Shown here one piece after another: positions 45,900-55,219 of a DNA stretch of 64,000 nt (the stretch's first letter is position 1; every line of letters starts with the position of its first letter). This DNA comes from Pseudodesulfovibrio nedwellii. Lineage in GTDB: Bacteria > Desulfobacterota > Desulfovibrionia > Desulfovibrionales > Desulfovibrionaceae. A model generated the notes under the pieces. It ran no database searches, was not told where the DNA came from, and saw only the letters and a program-made list of their open reading frames with translations. Where the stretch lies: the NCBI RefSeq assembly GCF_027923765.1, contig NZ_AP026709.1:1917501-1981500 (forward strand), read 5' to 3'. A program made the translations under genes and the position numbers.

Positions 45900-46071
45900 C
45901 GTCGCTGCTGACTACCTGACGCCCTTTGTAAGTGCCGCAAACAGCGCAAGCACGATGGGGCAGAGTAGGCTCGCCGCATTCGCAGTAAATGACGTTGGGA
46001 GCTGCAACCTTATCGTGGGAGCGGCGCATGCCCTTACGGGACTTGGATGTCTTTTTCTTGGGGACTGCCAT
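45892..46071 (-). CDS. rpmF: 50S ribosomal protein L32
   Basis: 59 residues: [20 protein letters not shown] at the N-terminus, then a zinc-ribbon pair CxC (YCECGEP) and CxxC (ACAVCG), i.e. the zinc-binding (C+) form of L32. It precedes plsX and follows the YceD-family gene, as in many bacteria. Confidence 0.95.
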   Translation of the reverse strand: MAVPKKKTSKSRKGMRRSHDKVAAPNVIYCECGEPTLPHRACAVCGTYKGRQVVSSDDA

Positions 46072-46144
46072 GATGTATACCTCTTAATATTTATTTTTAA
46101 TCTTCACCTCGCCGTGGATAGCTGGGCCATCCGGGCAAGGGGCG

Positions 46145-46663
46145 TTACTTTATCTTCAAGTTGCGGAAAACTGCAAGCCTTTCGTCGCCCTCTTCCTGCT
46201 CACATTCGCATTCAGAGGTATTCAAGTCCTTGCCGCACCCGGAACATATACCCTTGCATCCTTCCGAGCACAACGGCTTGAAAGGCAGAGCCAAAGCGAA
46301 TTCTTCCCACAGGACAGCACCGAGATCGAGTTGCAACTGGCCGTTTTCCAAACGGACACGCGCCACTTCGTCAAACTCTTCATCCGGAATCTGCTCATAG
46401 ATATGATAATCTACATCAACAGGAAATTCAAAAAGGCTTACACATCGATCACAAATGATATTCACAGAACCCTTGAGGGTCCCACGAATAAGCACACCAT
46501 TCTCGGATTGCGGCAAAAGGAAATACTCCGCCACCAAATCCTTACCCGGCTTAACGGGCATGGTGAACTCTTTCCACCCATCACGCCAAAGTGCTTGGTC
46601 ATCATAGGTAAAATCTTTGCCCTCGGCGGCAATATCACTAATCGGAATCCATAATTCAAACAT
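46145..46663 (-). CDS. yceD: YceD/DUF177 family protein
   Basis: 172 residues. Conserved CDRCVSLFEFPVDVDY core and a C-terminal Cys-rich tail (CSEGCKGICSGCGKDLN and CECE) that probably binds zinc. The family, always next to rpmF, is implicated in 23S rRNA / large-subunit accumulation. First gene of the minus-strand cluster yceD-rpmF-plsX-fabH-fabG-acpP-fabF. Confidence 0.9.
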   Translation of the reverse strand: MFELWIPISDIAAEGKDFTYDDQALWRDGWKEFTMPVKPGKDLVAEYFLLPQSENGVLIRGTLKGSVNIICDRCVSLFEFPVDVDYHIYEQIPDEEFDEVARVRLENGQLQLDLGAVLWEEFALALPFKPLCSEGCKGICSGCGKDLNTSECECEQEEGDERLAVFRNLKIK

Positions 46664-46872
46664 AATATTCTCCGTCCGCGAGCATTATGGCCCGCTGGAC
46701 AACCGCTGCTTCCTATATGGTAACAAATTCTCCTGTCAAGAAAAAAAACTCTTGCCATTTCACAAAAGGCTCGGTAATGAATCACTCCCGCTGCTTGGGG
46801 AAGCTACCAACTCCAGGCTATGATTAAAAAGCCAAATTGAACTATTTTATTTGAATACATTAGGAGGTCGCA

Positions 46873-47088
46873 ATGTCCCAGGTTTGCGATATTTGTGGAA
46901 AAGGCCCTCAGAGCGGCAACAATGTCAGCCACTCCCACATTAAGACCAAGCGTCGTTTCATGCCCAACTTGCAGAAGGTTCGTCATCAGCTCGAATCCGG
47001 TCAAGTTGTCAGCATTAAGGCTTGTACTCGCTGCATCCGCAATGGTGCCGTGACTAAGCCCGTCGCTCGCAAAAAAACTGACGCGTAA
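46873..47088 (+). CDS. rpmB: 50S ribosomal protein L28
   Basis: 71 residues: [38 protein letters not shown]. Contains two CxxC pairs that bind zinc. AGGAGG precedes the ATG. Monocistronic and divergent from the YceD cluster. Confidence 0.97.
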   Translation: MSQVCDICGKGPQSGNNVSHSHIKTKRRFMPNLQKVRHQLESGQVVSIKACTRCIRNGAVTKPVARKKTDA

Positions 47089-47119
47089 GTCCGTTTAGAA
47101 TTTTAGCTACGAAAGCTAT

Positions 47120-47152
47120 GCTGCCACCGATTCGCTCGGTGGCAGCTTTTTT
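47120..47152 (+). terminator. terminator after rpmB
   Basis: GCTGCCACCGA-ttcgc-TCGGTGGCAGC, perfect 11-bp stem, then T6. Confidence 0.95.
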
Positions 47153-47349
47153 GCGCCCTGTGAATATGCCACAGGTTCCCTCCTGTCTCAATTCAAAAAC
47201 AGCTATAAGAACTCATGTCCTTGATCCCTTCCAATTCCCTTGTTACTATTTATAGCTTACAATAGTCGCCCTTTTGTACTGTGACAAATATTCTTTATTG
47301 AAATACTCTGATAAAAAAGAACTATTGCACTTTTGAATTAAGGATATCA

Positions 47350-48216
47350 ATGCGACTACAAATTATAGTCTTGGCACTCACTATTGTCTGCATAGGGACA
47401 AACGCATATTCAATGGACCACATCAAGCTGTCTCCAGACTTCAAATCTGATTGCTATATTTACACATTGTTGGGAAAAGCACTTGAAGTAACAAAAAGGA
47501 CCGATGGCCCATTCACCATTTCACAGGCCCCACTCGGGATGAAAAGGAATCGGGCCTTGTACGAACTGGTTGAAGGTTCCAACATCAATATACACATAGC
47601 GGCAACAAGAAGAGAATGGGAATCAAAAACACTTCCCATCCGCATCCCCATCATAAAAGGACTTTTAGGATATCGTCTTTTCCTCATTAACAAAAAGGAT
47701 GCTCGCCTTTTTAAAAAAATTGTAAATATCGAAAAATTGAAAAAACTCAGAGCAGGGTCAGGACAACAATGGACCACAACTGCAGTTCTCCTAGACGCTG
47801 GTTTCACAGTTATTACCGGATCAGATTATGAAGGGCTTTTCGGCATGCTCGAAGCAAACCGATTTGACTATTTCCCACGCGGGATCAATGAAATCTTTTT
47901 TGAACTGGAAGCACAAAAACAAAAACACCCCGATTTGGACATCGACTCGGCATTGGCTCTTTACTTCCCCACTCCAAGCTATTTTTTCATATCCCCTCAA
48001 CATCCGCATTTGGCTGATCGAATCCAACGGGGACTGGAAATTCTCATTCAAACAGGCGAATTCGACACAATGTTCAATAAAGAATTTGCCACATCCATAT
48101 CGCGTGCAAAGTTGAACAGTCGAAAATTATTCGTAATCGAAAATCCTTTTTTAACCGATAAAACTCCTTTTGATCGACCAGAACTCTGGTTTTCCCCCGA
48201 TGCTTCGACTCCGTAA
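47350..48216 (+). CDS. secreted solute-binding-like protein (orphan)
   Basis: 288 residues with a signal peptide (LQIIVLALTIVCIGTNAYS). The mature part resembles bacterial extracellular solute-binding (family 3) proteins: ALGRN-like KRNRALYELVEG, IRIPIIKGLLGYRLFLI, a central VNIEKLKKLRAGSGQQWTTT segment, and IQRGLEILIQTGEFDTMF. No transporter genes are nearby. It is less close to the two other binding proteins in this window than they are to each other. AT-rich, AAGGAT upstream of the ATG. Confidence 0.65.
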   Translation: MRLQIIVLALTIVCIGTNAYSMDHIKLSPDFKSDCYIYTLLGKALEVTKRTDGPFTISQAPLGMKRNRALYELVEGSNINIHIAATRREWESKTLPIRIPIIKGLLGYRLFLINKKDARLFKKIVNIEKLKKLRAGSGQQWTTTAVLLDAGFTVITGSDYEGLFGMLEANRFDYFPRGINEIFFELEAQKQKHPDLDIDSALALYFPTPSYFFISPQHPHLADRIQRGLEILIQTGEFDTMFNKEFATSISRAKLNSRKLFVIENPFLTDKTPFDRPELWFSPDASTP

Positions 48217-48419
48217 AAAATCACACAACAAAACCATTTCTTTCCTTAGAATCATCACCGATCCTTCTGTGCAAAAATCAGCGCACAAGGAGTGCACAGA
48301 CATGCACTCCTGCACATATCACATTTTACAATATTTGCTTAAAATACTATTATGCATGAACATTATCTTTGGCACGCCTCCTGCTATTCTTCAGTAAAAG
48401 CACGAGCGAGGTTACACAT

Positions 48420-48698
48420 ATGGGATTTTTTAGTACAATAGGTAATTGGTGTGGAGGGCCTGCCTTCTGGCAAGGCAGCGGTCACGGAATGGGCGGATGG
48501 ATGCCCTTCCATTTTGGCGGCATATTCCAGCTCATCATTATCGGACTCATCATATATTTCACGGTCCGCATGTTTCGAAAACCCGCCACGAATAACGGAC
48601 CGGACAGAGCTGAGGACATTCTCAGGCGCAGGTACGCAGCCGGAGAAATCGACACACAAACCTATGAAGCCATGAAAAAGGATTTACAAAATATTTAG
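48420..48698 (+). CDS. small membrane protein with SHOCT domain
   Basis: 92 residues. One membrane helix (GGIFQLIIIGLIIYFTVRMF) after a Gly/Trp-rich N-terminus, then a C-terminal SHOCT-type short helical domain (DRAEDILRRRYAAGEIDTQTYEAMKKDLQNI). GAGG lies 8 nt before the ATG. SHOCT domains are thought to mediate oligomerisation; function unknown. Confidence 0.85.
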   Translation: MGFFSTIGNWCGGPAFWQGSGHGMGGWMPFHFGGIFQLIIIGLIIYFTVRMFRKPATNNGPDRAEDILRRRYAAGEIDTQTYEAMKKDLQNI

Positions 48699-48725
48699 CG
48701 ATTGAACAACCACCTCCCCATGACA

Positions 48726-48758
48726 AAGCCCCCGCCGAATCTCTTCCGGCGGGGGCTT
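48726..48758. terminator. terminator-like hairpin
   Basis: AAGCCCCCGCCG / CGGCGGGGGCTT, 12-bp stem, 9-nt loop; only a short U-run on either strand. It lies between convergent genes (SHOCT and gltX). Confidence 0.7.
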
Positions 48759-48829
48759 CCTCTATACTATTACAAGACTCTCCCTCACGCTATAAAGCCT
48801 GAGAGAGGGCTGGCTAATATACAGGGTCT

Positions 48830-50227
48830 TTACAGTTCAATAGCTCGCTTCATACGGGCCAAGGTCTGTTCTTTGCCAAGCACGATCATGGTCTCGAACA
48901 ACCCGGGAGACTGAGTCTTGCCCATGATCGCCACACGAATAGGCTGAGCGATGATCTTGAACTTGATATCCTTGTCTTCGAGGAACTGACGATGCACATC
49001 CTCCAAAGACTTCTCGGTGAATTCGTCAAGGGCTTCAATACGCTCAGCGATCTCTTCCAGCAAAGGCTTGGTCTCTTCGGTAAGAAATTTCTTCACGGCC
49101 TTCTCATCGTACGGCAGGAAGCTCGCATCCACGATGAACGGACGGGATTGTTCCAGCATGTCTACGATAGATTTGGCACGTGGCTGAAGCAATGGCGCGA
49201 CCTTGGCAAAATCAGCCTTGGACACGCTGGCCGCTTCTTCCTCTCCCACTTCACGGGCCAGGAAATCACACAGCATTTCAGCCAAACGCTCGGGGTCGGC
49301 CTTCTGCATGTACTGGCCGTTAACCCATTCAAACTTTGTCAGGTCAAATACGGAAGGCGAGTTGCCCAGATGGTCCGGGGAAAACAACTCCACCATTTCA
49401 TCCATGGTAAACAACTCCTGATCACCATGGGACCAGCCAAGACGAGCAAGATAGTTTGTCACGGCTTCAGGCAGGTAGCCCATCTTCTCGTATTCCATGA
49501 CCGAAAGTGCGCCGTGACGCTTGGAAAGTTTTTTCTTGTCCGGGCCAAGGATCATGGGAACGTGACCGAACTGCGGCACATCCCACCCCATGGCGCGATA
49601 AATCAAGATCTGACGAGGGGTGTTATTCACATGGTCATCACCACGCATAACGTGGTTCACCCCCATGTCGTGATCATCAACCACAACAGCCAGGTTGTAG
49701 GTTGGAGTTCCGTCGGAACGACGCAGAATCATGTCGTCCATTTCAACATTCTCGACATTGATCGGTCCTTTGACCATATCCGTAAAGCCGGTGGCCCCTT
49801 CCTGTGGAGTCTTGAGACGAACCACGCCCTCGGTCAGCCCTTTCTCACGGCAGGTGCCGTCATATTTAGGCTTGCGGCCTTCTTTCATGGCCTTTTCACG
49901 CATGGCGTCCACATCTTCCTTGGAACACAGACAGTAGTAGGCATGACCGTTCGCGATAAGTTGATCAATGACCTCGTTGTGCCGATCCTTACGGGTGGAT
50001 TGGAACACGATCTCGCCATCATGCTCAAGACCGAGCCACTTCATAGAATCAATAATGGCGTCCGTGGCTTCCTGCGTGGAACGTTCACGGTCCGTGTCTT
50101 CGATACGCAGACGGAATTCACCGCCTGTAGCGCGAGCCAAAAGCCAGGAGAACAGTGCGGTACGAGCACCGCCAATATGCAAATACCCAGTCGGGCTGGG
50201 CGCAAAACGAGAAACGATCTTGGTCAT
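48830..50227 (-). CDS. gltX: glutamyl-tRNA synthetase
   Basis: 465 residues, class I synthetase. HIGH motif in RFAPSPTGYLHIGGARTALF; KMSKS motif as KKKLSKRHGALS; RIEDTDRERS also present. Charges tRNA-Glu. ATG 50227 preferred, with GGAGG about 9 nt upstream; an earlier in-frame start 8 codons upstream lacks support. Confidence 0.96.
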   Translation of the reverse strand: MTKIVSRFAPSPTGYLHIGGARTALFSWLLARATGGEFRLRIEDTDRERSTQEATDAIIDSMKWLGLEHDGEIVFQSTRKDRHNEVIDQLIANGHAYYCLCSKEDVDAMREKAMKEGRKPKYDGTCREKGLTEGVVRLKTPQEGATGFTDMVKGPINVENVEMDDMILRRSDGTPTYNLAVVVDDHDMGVNHVMRGDDHVNNTPRQILIYRAMGWDVPQFGHVPMILGPDKKKLSKRHGALSVMEYEKMGYLPEAVTNYLARLGWSHGDQELFTMDEMVELFSPDHLGNSPSVFDLTKFEWVNGQYMQKADPERLAEMLCDFLAREVGEEEAASVSKADFAKVAPLLQPRAKSIVDMLEQSRPFIVDASFLPYDEKAVKKFLTEETKPLLEEIAERIEALDEFTEKSLEDVHRQFLEDKDIKFKIIAQPIRVAIMGKTQSPGLFETMIVLGKEQTLARMKRAIEL

Positions 50228-50239
50228 GATGGAATGCCT

Positions 50240-50310
50240 CCGGCGGCTCAAGAAGCTTTTGGAAAAGGTTCTTGAGAATCTCCAAAATTTTTTGTTGCGC
50301 TTCGCGAGGA
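50240..50310. repeat. candidate dispersed intergenic repeat after gltX start
   Basis: GGCTCAAGAAGC-ttttgg-AAAAGGTTCTTGAG forms an imperfect hairpin (50249-50276), followed by AATCTCCAAAATTTT and GCGCTTCGCGAGG. This layout, next to a gene start, matches a common short intergenic repeat type of Desulfovibrio genomes; a relative may lie at 39632. Confidence 0.35.
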
Positions 50311-50462
50311 TGGGCGAACGCGATGGTTACTTCAATAAATATTAAAATGGCCCGAGCATACGAAAAGACAGACTGTTTAAGTCACCAACAGCCGTAGCTT
50401 GGCTACGGTGAGGACAACTCAACCGTTCCAACAACACGTATGCACAACTATCAAAAGTCGGA

Positions 50463-50684
50463 TTATACCGCCTCGACAGCTTTGACTTCGGGTATTTCTT
50501 TAAGAACAATACGTTCAATACCATTTCTCAGAGTCATCTGAGACATGGGACATCCTTTGCAGGCTCCGGTGAGTCGCACCTGGACCACGCCGGAATCGGT
50601 GATATCCACCAATTCCACGTCACCACCATCAGACTGCAACATGGGCCGGACTTTATCGAGAATAGCTTCAACTCTTTCACGCAT
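50463..50684 (-). CDS. NifU C-terminal-domain protein (Fe-S scaffold/carrier)
   Basis: 73 residues. The Nfu domain with the cluster-binding CxxC is visible: DKVRPMLQSDGGDVELVDI and GACKGCPMSQMTLRNGIER. Assembles or delivers [4Fe-4S] clusters. ATG 50684 has GGAG 9 nt upstream; a TTG six codons earlier is possible. A 7-bp inverted repeat (CCGTAGC-ttg-GCTACGG, 50392-50408) lies downstream. Confidence 0.92.
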   Translation of the reverse strand: MRERVEAILDKVRPMLQSDGGDVELVDITDSGVVQVRLTGACKGCPMSQMTLRNGIERIVLKEIPEVKAVEAV

Positions 50685-50787
50685 ATTATGTATCTCCGTC
50701 AATGTGTGTTCGGACGTTGAGAAGTAAGGCTTTGAACCGAACCTGTCAATTGGGCCAATGCAACACCCTTTGTTTTCAAGCGCCCTG

Positions 50788-51855
50788 CTATTGCTTGATC
50801 AGAATCTGAAAGGCCTCTTCCAGCTCTTCATCCAAATCCTCGACCATTTCATCTATACGCTCTGGCGTAAGCCCCATGGAAGTCCAGACATCCATATTCG
50901 GCGGCTGGACAAAAAACTCACCACTAGAACCGATGCCAAGACCGGTGGCGATGGTTTCAGCACAATGAACAAGTGCGGGTTCTGCCTCTTTCTGGCTGAT
51001 CTTGGGATGATGGTGTTCCAGCACTGCGGCCACAAGAACGAACGGGAAATTCCATTTTCTCAACAACATGCCGCCCAAGGTCGCATGGTCAAAACCAAGC
51101 AAATTTTTCTCTTCGGCAAACAGGAGAGTATCCTTATCCCGTGCATGGGCATGAACAGCTGCAACTCTTTCCGGCTCAGCCTGCAACATGATCAACTGAC
51201 CGATGTCATGCAGCAAACCCGAGACAAATGCTCGTTCCGGGTCACCCTGGCCGGTAATGCGACATAACCTTCTGGCTATAAGCCCGCAGGCAACCGAATG
51301 TTTCCAGAACTGCTCCATATCGAGCACTTCTTCGGGGATATCCTTAAACAAACTGATGACCGAAGTACCCACAGCCAAAGTAGAAAGCTGATTGACACCA
51401 ACAACGGTGACAGCGCGGGAAATGGTATCGATCTGCATGGGCAAACTATAAAATGCGGAGTTGACCATACGCAACAAAAAGGCTGTCAATCCGGGATCCT
51501 GACTAATTATTTCGGCCAGATCGTCCGCCGAAGTAGATTCACTCGAAATCGCCTGTTGCAATTCCAGAAAGACCTGAGGCAAGGCTGGAAGTTGATGATC
51601 CTGACGCAAAATATCCAACGGATCCAACGGGGAGACATCAGGTATCACCCTGCCAGACTCAACGGGGGCATATCTTTCAGGACTCGCGACCATGTCTCGG
51701 GCAACATGCGTCGCACCGATCCAAGCCAGTCGCTTCATGGATTCATCTGGTTTCTTTATATATTTGTATCGCTTGACAAGCAGTGCCTTCGCAGCCTCAA
51801 GCATTTCCGGTGCAATATCATCTCCACTACCATTATAGACGGTGTCGTCTGCCAT
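50788..51855 (-). CDS. HDOD-domain signalling protein
   Basis: 355 residues. HDOD core: LPALPQVFLELQQAISSEST, LAEIISQDPGLTAFLLRMVNSAFYSLP, FVSGLLHDIGQLIML, then ILEHHHP-like VLEHHHPKISQ. HDOD proteins usually lack hydrolase activity and act in signalling or regulation. The N-terminal ~75 residues are not recognised. A 12-bp palindrome (ATATGATCATAT, 51936-51947) lies ~80 bp upstream. Confidence 0.85.
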   Translation of the reverse strand: MADDTVYNGSGDDIAPEMLEAAKALLVKRYKYIKKPDESMKRLAWIGATHVARDMVASPERYAPVESGRVIPDVSPLDPLDILRQDHQLPALPQVFLELQQAISSESTSADDLAEIISQDPGLTAFLLRMVNSAFYSLPMQIDTISRAVTVVGVNQLSTLAVGTSVISLFKDIPEEVLDMEQFWKHSVACGLIARRLCRITGQGDPERAFVSGLLHDIGQLIMLQAEPERVAAVHAHARDKDTLLFAEEKNLLGFDHATLGGMLLRKWNFPFVLVAAVLEHHHPKISQKEAEPALVHCAETIATGLGIGSSGEFFVQPPNMDVWTSMGLTPERIDEMVEDLDEELEEAFQILIKQ

Positions 51856-51976
51856 AAATCATTCCTCAGGTTTTATGAAGCAAGCCGAGTATTAACCCTA
51901 AAATAAAAACCCAGGAAGAAAAAGCGGTTTATACTATATGATCATATGATGAGGTGATAGGGAGATGCTTCCTCTC

Positions 51977-53218
51977 TTACAATAATTGAAAATTGTACTG
52001 GAATCTCAAACGCACCTGATAACCATCCCGGCCACCGAGGTCTTCGTCTGCATCCTGATAGGACCACCTATTGAGAATGGAAAGACCTTCAAGGCCACCG
52101 TCAAAGGCATAATTCAGATTTAAATTGTATTCGTTCCGGTCAAAGGAAGCATTATCGCCGGAATCCGGTGTGTCACCAAAACCGGTCTTGATATTAGCGG
52201 TAAAACCTTCGGCACCCAAGCGACTGAAATCATAGGCAGCTCCCAGATACAAAGCTTTTTCGCCAGCCCGATTAAATGCGTAGCTCATTAGGTTGTTAAA
52301 AAAAGGATAGTTACCCCATGAATTACGGATACCGGCCGAGTTACCGACAATGGTTCCACCCACGTCAAAGGTAAAACCGCTGAATGTGATGCCTCCCTTG
52401 AGACCACCTTCAGCCGTGCCATATTCCCCGGCCCGCTCATCACCGACACTGCGTTGATCAACACCCTGAAACAACACGGTAAAGCCGACGTCCTTGGGGT
52501 CTCCGAAAACATACGCTGCCTGGGTAAAAAAGGTATTATCCAGATCAGGCGCATAGTAGTTCCAGAACCTCAACGGGAGTTTTTCGACGGGGGTCCAATC
52601 CGCGCCAGCCATGAAAACACCGCCGTCCGTTCCGTCCAAGCCCGCCATGTCAGACATGGATTTGAAGAGTTCCGTGTCCCGCGCCTTTTCCTTGTCCACC
52701 CAGTATAGACTCCAAGTCAGGTTTTCGACATCGCTGGATTTGATACCATAGGCCTCATAGGTCTGGGGGATCATACGACTGTCGTTACTGTTGATGAACG
52801 GGGTCTCAAGACGTTGCCGCCACAACCGCATTTCAGTCTTGGAATACCGGGCTTTGAAATAGGCTTCACCGAGCACGGCAAACCCTTCATTATTGCTGGT
52901 CAACAGTCCGGTACCGCCCTCATCCGCTTGATTCAATTCACCGGACAACGGAGCAGTGCCATATACGGCAGCACCAAAACCAAACATATCGGCCAGCCAC
53001 GGGGTTTCGTATTTAAGAAAGCCACCCAAGGCCAATGACTCTTTGATGTTGTCAAAATCATCACCCGTAGTTTTATTGCGCTGGGTAAAATAATACATCC
53101 GGGCCTGACCGGTCACAGTCCCATATTTCGACACGGTCTTTTCCGCGGCCAATGCGGGAAATGAAAACAGAATGAGACACAGAACCATAAGGAAGATACA
53201 GACTTTATTATTTCTCAT
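51977..53218 (-). CDS. outer-membrane porin (OprD-like)
   Basis: 413 residues from ATG 53218 (GGAG 5 nt upstream). Signal peptide VCIFLMVLCLILFSFPALAA. The mature part has alternating beta-strand pattern with TGQARMYYFTQRN near the N-terminus, which resembles OprD-family porins, and ends in aromatic RLRFQYNFQLL with a C-terminal hydrophobic strand. Forms a diffusion channel, substrate unknown. Third gene of the operon that begins with the CstA transporter gene. Confidence 0.8.
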   Translation of the reverse strand: MRNNKVCIFLMVLCLILFSFPALAAEKTVSKYGTVTGQARMYYFTQRNKTTGDDFDNIKESLALGGFLKYETPWLADMFGFGAAVYGTAPLSGELNQADEGGTGLLTSNNEGFAVLGEAYFKARYSKTEMRLWRQRLETPFINSNDSRMIPQTYEAYGIKSSDVENLTWSLYWVDKEKARDTELFKSMSDMAGLDGTDGGVFMAGADWTPVEKLPLRFWNYYAPDLDNTFFTQAAYVFGDPKDVGFTVLFQGVDQRSVGDERAGEYGTAEGGLKGGITFSGFTFDVGGTIVGNSAGIRNSWGNYPFFNNLMSYAFNRAGEKALYLGAAYDFSRLGAEGFTANIKTGFGDTPDSGDNASFDRNEYNLNLNYAFDGGLEGLSILNRWSYQDADEDLGGRDGYQVRLRFQYNFQLL

Positions 53219-53266
53219 GATGACTCCAAAATTTGCTGGACACTGTACAAGCAATCTCATTCGAGA

Positions 53267-53683
53267 CTATTGCCGTTTCAAGACAAAAGAATAACTGCCG
53301 CCGCACGCGAAAACGCCGTCGCTCCACTGCCATAAAGTCTTCCCCGTTGCAGATTGACCATTTTCAAACGTTATGTCCACAACCTCGGTAAGATATCCGC
53401 CATCTTTCATATATGTCGCCCGCAAATGTGCTTTGTTCGGCATATCCGTCAGGAACTTACCCACGTACCGGACATGAGGCCTCTGCGGCACAATAATGAT
53501 GGACTTTTCACCTTTGAAAATCTCAATGGTATAATTGCCGACAGGGTCCCAGCCAAGATCTTCACACTGAGTCTCGGCACTCGTGACATCAGCCAACCAT
53601 TTGCCACTCAGGTCCTCAGCAAATGCTCCGCCGGCAATCAAAAGAAGAATAAAAACACATATGAGAATATTTATTTTTTTCAT
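53267..53683 (-). CDS. small secreted protein of unknown function
   Basis: 138 residues with a signal peptide (INILICVFILLLIAGGAFA). Mature part is beta-rich (LSGKWLADVTS, YTIEIFKGEKSIIIVPQ, YVGKFLTDMP) with Cys in TQCEDLGW and in FACGGSYSF that could form a disulfide. The N-terminal LSGKWLADV resembles small lipocalin-like periplasmic proteins, but I do not assign it. It lies 10 bp after the CstA gene and 48 bp before the porin gene. Confidence 0.7.
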   Translation of the reverse strand: MKKINILICVFILLLIAGGAFAEDLSGKWLADVTSAETQCEDLGWDPVGNYTIEIFKGEKSIIIVPQRPHVRYVGKFLTDMPNKAHLRATYMKDGGYLTEVVDITFENGQSATGKTLWQWSDGVFACGGSYSFVLKRQ

Positions 53684-53693
53684 GTTTTTCTCC

Positions 53694-55121
53694 TTACTCC
53701 GTGTAGTCGACGGCTGCCGAGGCCGCAGCCTCTCCTGTCCGATACCGCAAGAACAGAATTAATGAAATCACGGAAACAGCTATACCGACGCCTGTAGCAA
53801 CGGGCATGGGTAAATTGAATCCGATTTGAGCATAACAAAGGAATGTCGAGACAACACAAGTCATGAATAATGCTGGAATCGTCGTCAGCCAATGGCTCTT
53901 GCCCACCATGGCGAGGTGTGCCGAAGCCGCCCACAACACAATGGCCGCCATTGTCTGGTTGGCCCACCCGAAATAGCGCCAGATCAAACCGAATTCCGTC
54001 AATGACACCATGAATCCGACAAGAAAAAGCGGAACCGCGATAAAAATTCGCTTCATATTTTCTTTCTGAGACAGCCCCATGAAATCCGCGATAATCAATC
54101 GGGCACTTCTGAAGGCAGTGTCACCCGAAGTGACGGGGAGCAAGACCACACCAATAACGGCCAGAATACCGCCAAATGCACCGAGGAGTTCCGTGGATAC
54201 CGTGTTCACTACCAGAGCCGGACCGCCGGTTCCCAGCACTTCATTGAGTTCCTCCGGTGTGTCGAAAAATGCAATAGCCAATGACGCCCAAATAATAGCG
54301 ATAATACCCTCGGCAATCATGCCACCGTAAAAGACCATATGCCCATATTTCTCATTGGGCAGACAACGAGCCATCATCGGCGACTGAGTAGCATGAAATC
54401 CACTGATCGCACCACAGGCGATAGTGATGAAGACCAACGGCCAAAGCGGCAGATCTTGCGGATTGGTGTGTGTGAAGAGGGTCGAACTCTCGAACGAATA
54501 CCCTTTGGCTATCATCATCACAGCCAGCCCCACGGCCATAAAAATAAGGATAGCACCGAAGATAGGATAAATGCGCCCGATGACCTTATCTACCGGCAAA
54601 ATGGTGGCGATAAAGTAATAGATAAAAATGATGACCACCCACATCTGGGTAGAAATATCCGTCAAATTCTGAAGCAAACCGGCAGGGCCGAGCACGAAGA
54701 CGATCCCCACCAGAATGAGCAGGACCACAGAGAAGCCGCGCATGAACTGCTGAAATCCTTTGCCAAGGGTCAACCCCACGACATCGGGAATACTGCACCC
54801 ACCATGTCTAACTGAAAGCATACCGGAAAAGAAATCATGCACCGCGCCACCGAAGATGCACCCGATAACAATCCAGACAAGGGCAATGGGACCATAGAGT
54901 GCACCAAGTATCGGACCAAAAATCGGCCCCAATCCCGCAATATTCAACAACTGAATGAGAAAGACTTTCCAAACCGGCATTTCCACATAATCCACGCCGT
55001 CGGTCATCGTCTTGGCCGGAGTCGGCCTTCCGGGATCAATTCCAAAAACTTTTGCGACAAACGATCCGTAAATAAAATAACCAAGTATAAGCAGAATGAT
55101 GGAACCAAAAAACAACGTCAT
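53694..55121 (-). CDS. cstA: CstA-family carbon starvation / carboxylate transporter
   Basis: 475 residues, many membrane helices. Motifs: IAGLGPIFGPILGALYGP, GGAVHDFFSGMLSVRHGG, ACGAISGFHATQSPMMARCL, GDTAFRSARLIIAD, typical of CstA/BtsT proteins that import peptides or pyruvate. It is shorter than E. coli CstA (~700), like the compact versions common outside enterics. Start 55121 has GGAGG 5 nt upstream. First gene of a three-gene operon with a small secreted protein and a porin. Confidence 0.9.
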   Translation of the reverse strand: MTLFFGSIILLILGYFIYGSFVAKVFGIDPGRPTPAKTMTDGVDYVEMPVWKVFLIQLLNIAGLGPIFGPILGALYGPIALVWIVIGCIFGGAVHDFFSGMLSVRHGGCSIPDVVGLTLGKGFQQFMRGFSVVLLILVGIVFVLGPAGLLQNLTDISTQMWVVIIFIYYFIATILPVDKVIGRIYPIFGAILIFMAVGLAVMMIAKGYSFESSTLFTHTNPQDLPLWPLVFITIACGAISGFHATQSPMMARCLPNEKYGHMVFYGGMIAEGIIAIIWASLAIAFFDTPEELNEVLGTGGPALVVNTVSTELLGAFGGILAVIGVVLLPVTSGDTAFRSARLIIADFMGLSQKENMKRIFIAVPLFLVGFMVSLTEFGLIWRYFGWANQTMAAIVLWAASAHLAMVGKSHWLTTIPALFMTCVVSTFLCYAQIGFNLPMPVATGVGIAVSVISLILFLRYRTGEAAASAAVDYTE

Positions 55122-55219
55122 TGGGGCCTCCGCACGCGCATTTATTGAACCGTCGAGGGACAATCAGCGCGTACGTTACACCAATATAGTAAAAAAAGTA
55201 AAGAAAAGGAGAATCTTAC

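Noticed and set aside
48992-50275. 427-codon plus-strand open frame opposite gltX
   Set aside because: Antisense shadow of gltX with no recognisable motifs.
50392-50408. 7-bp inverted repeat as terminator of the NifU-domain gene
   Set aside because: 3-nt loop, short stem and no U-run; not enough support.
55150-55200. Sigma-54 promoter upstream of cstA (GG-N10-GC on the minus strand)
   Set aside because: Spacing fits, but the -24 box (TTGGTGT) and -12 box (TACGC) match the consensus poorly; likely chance.
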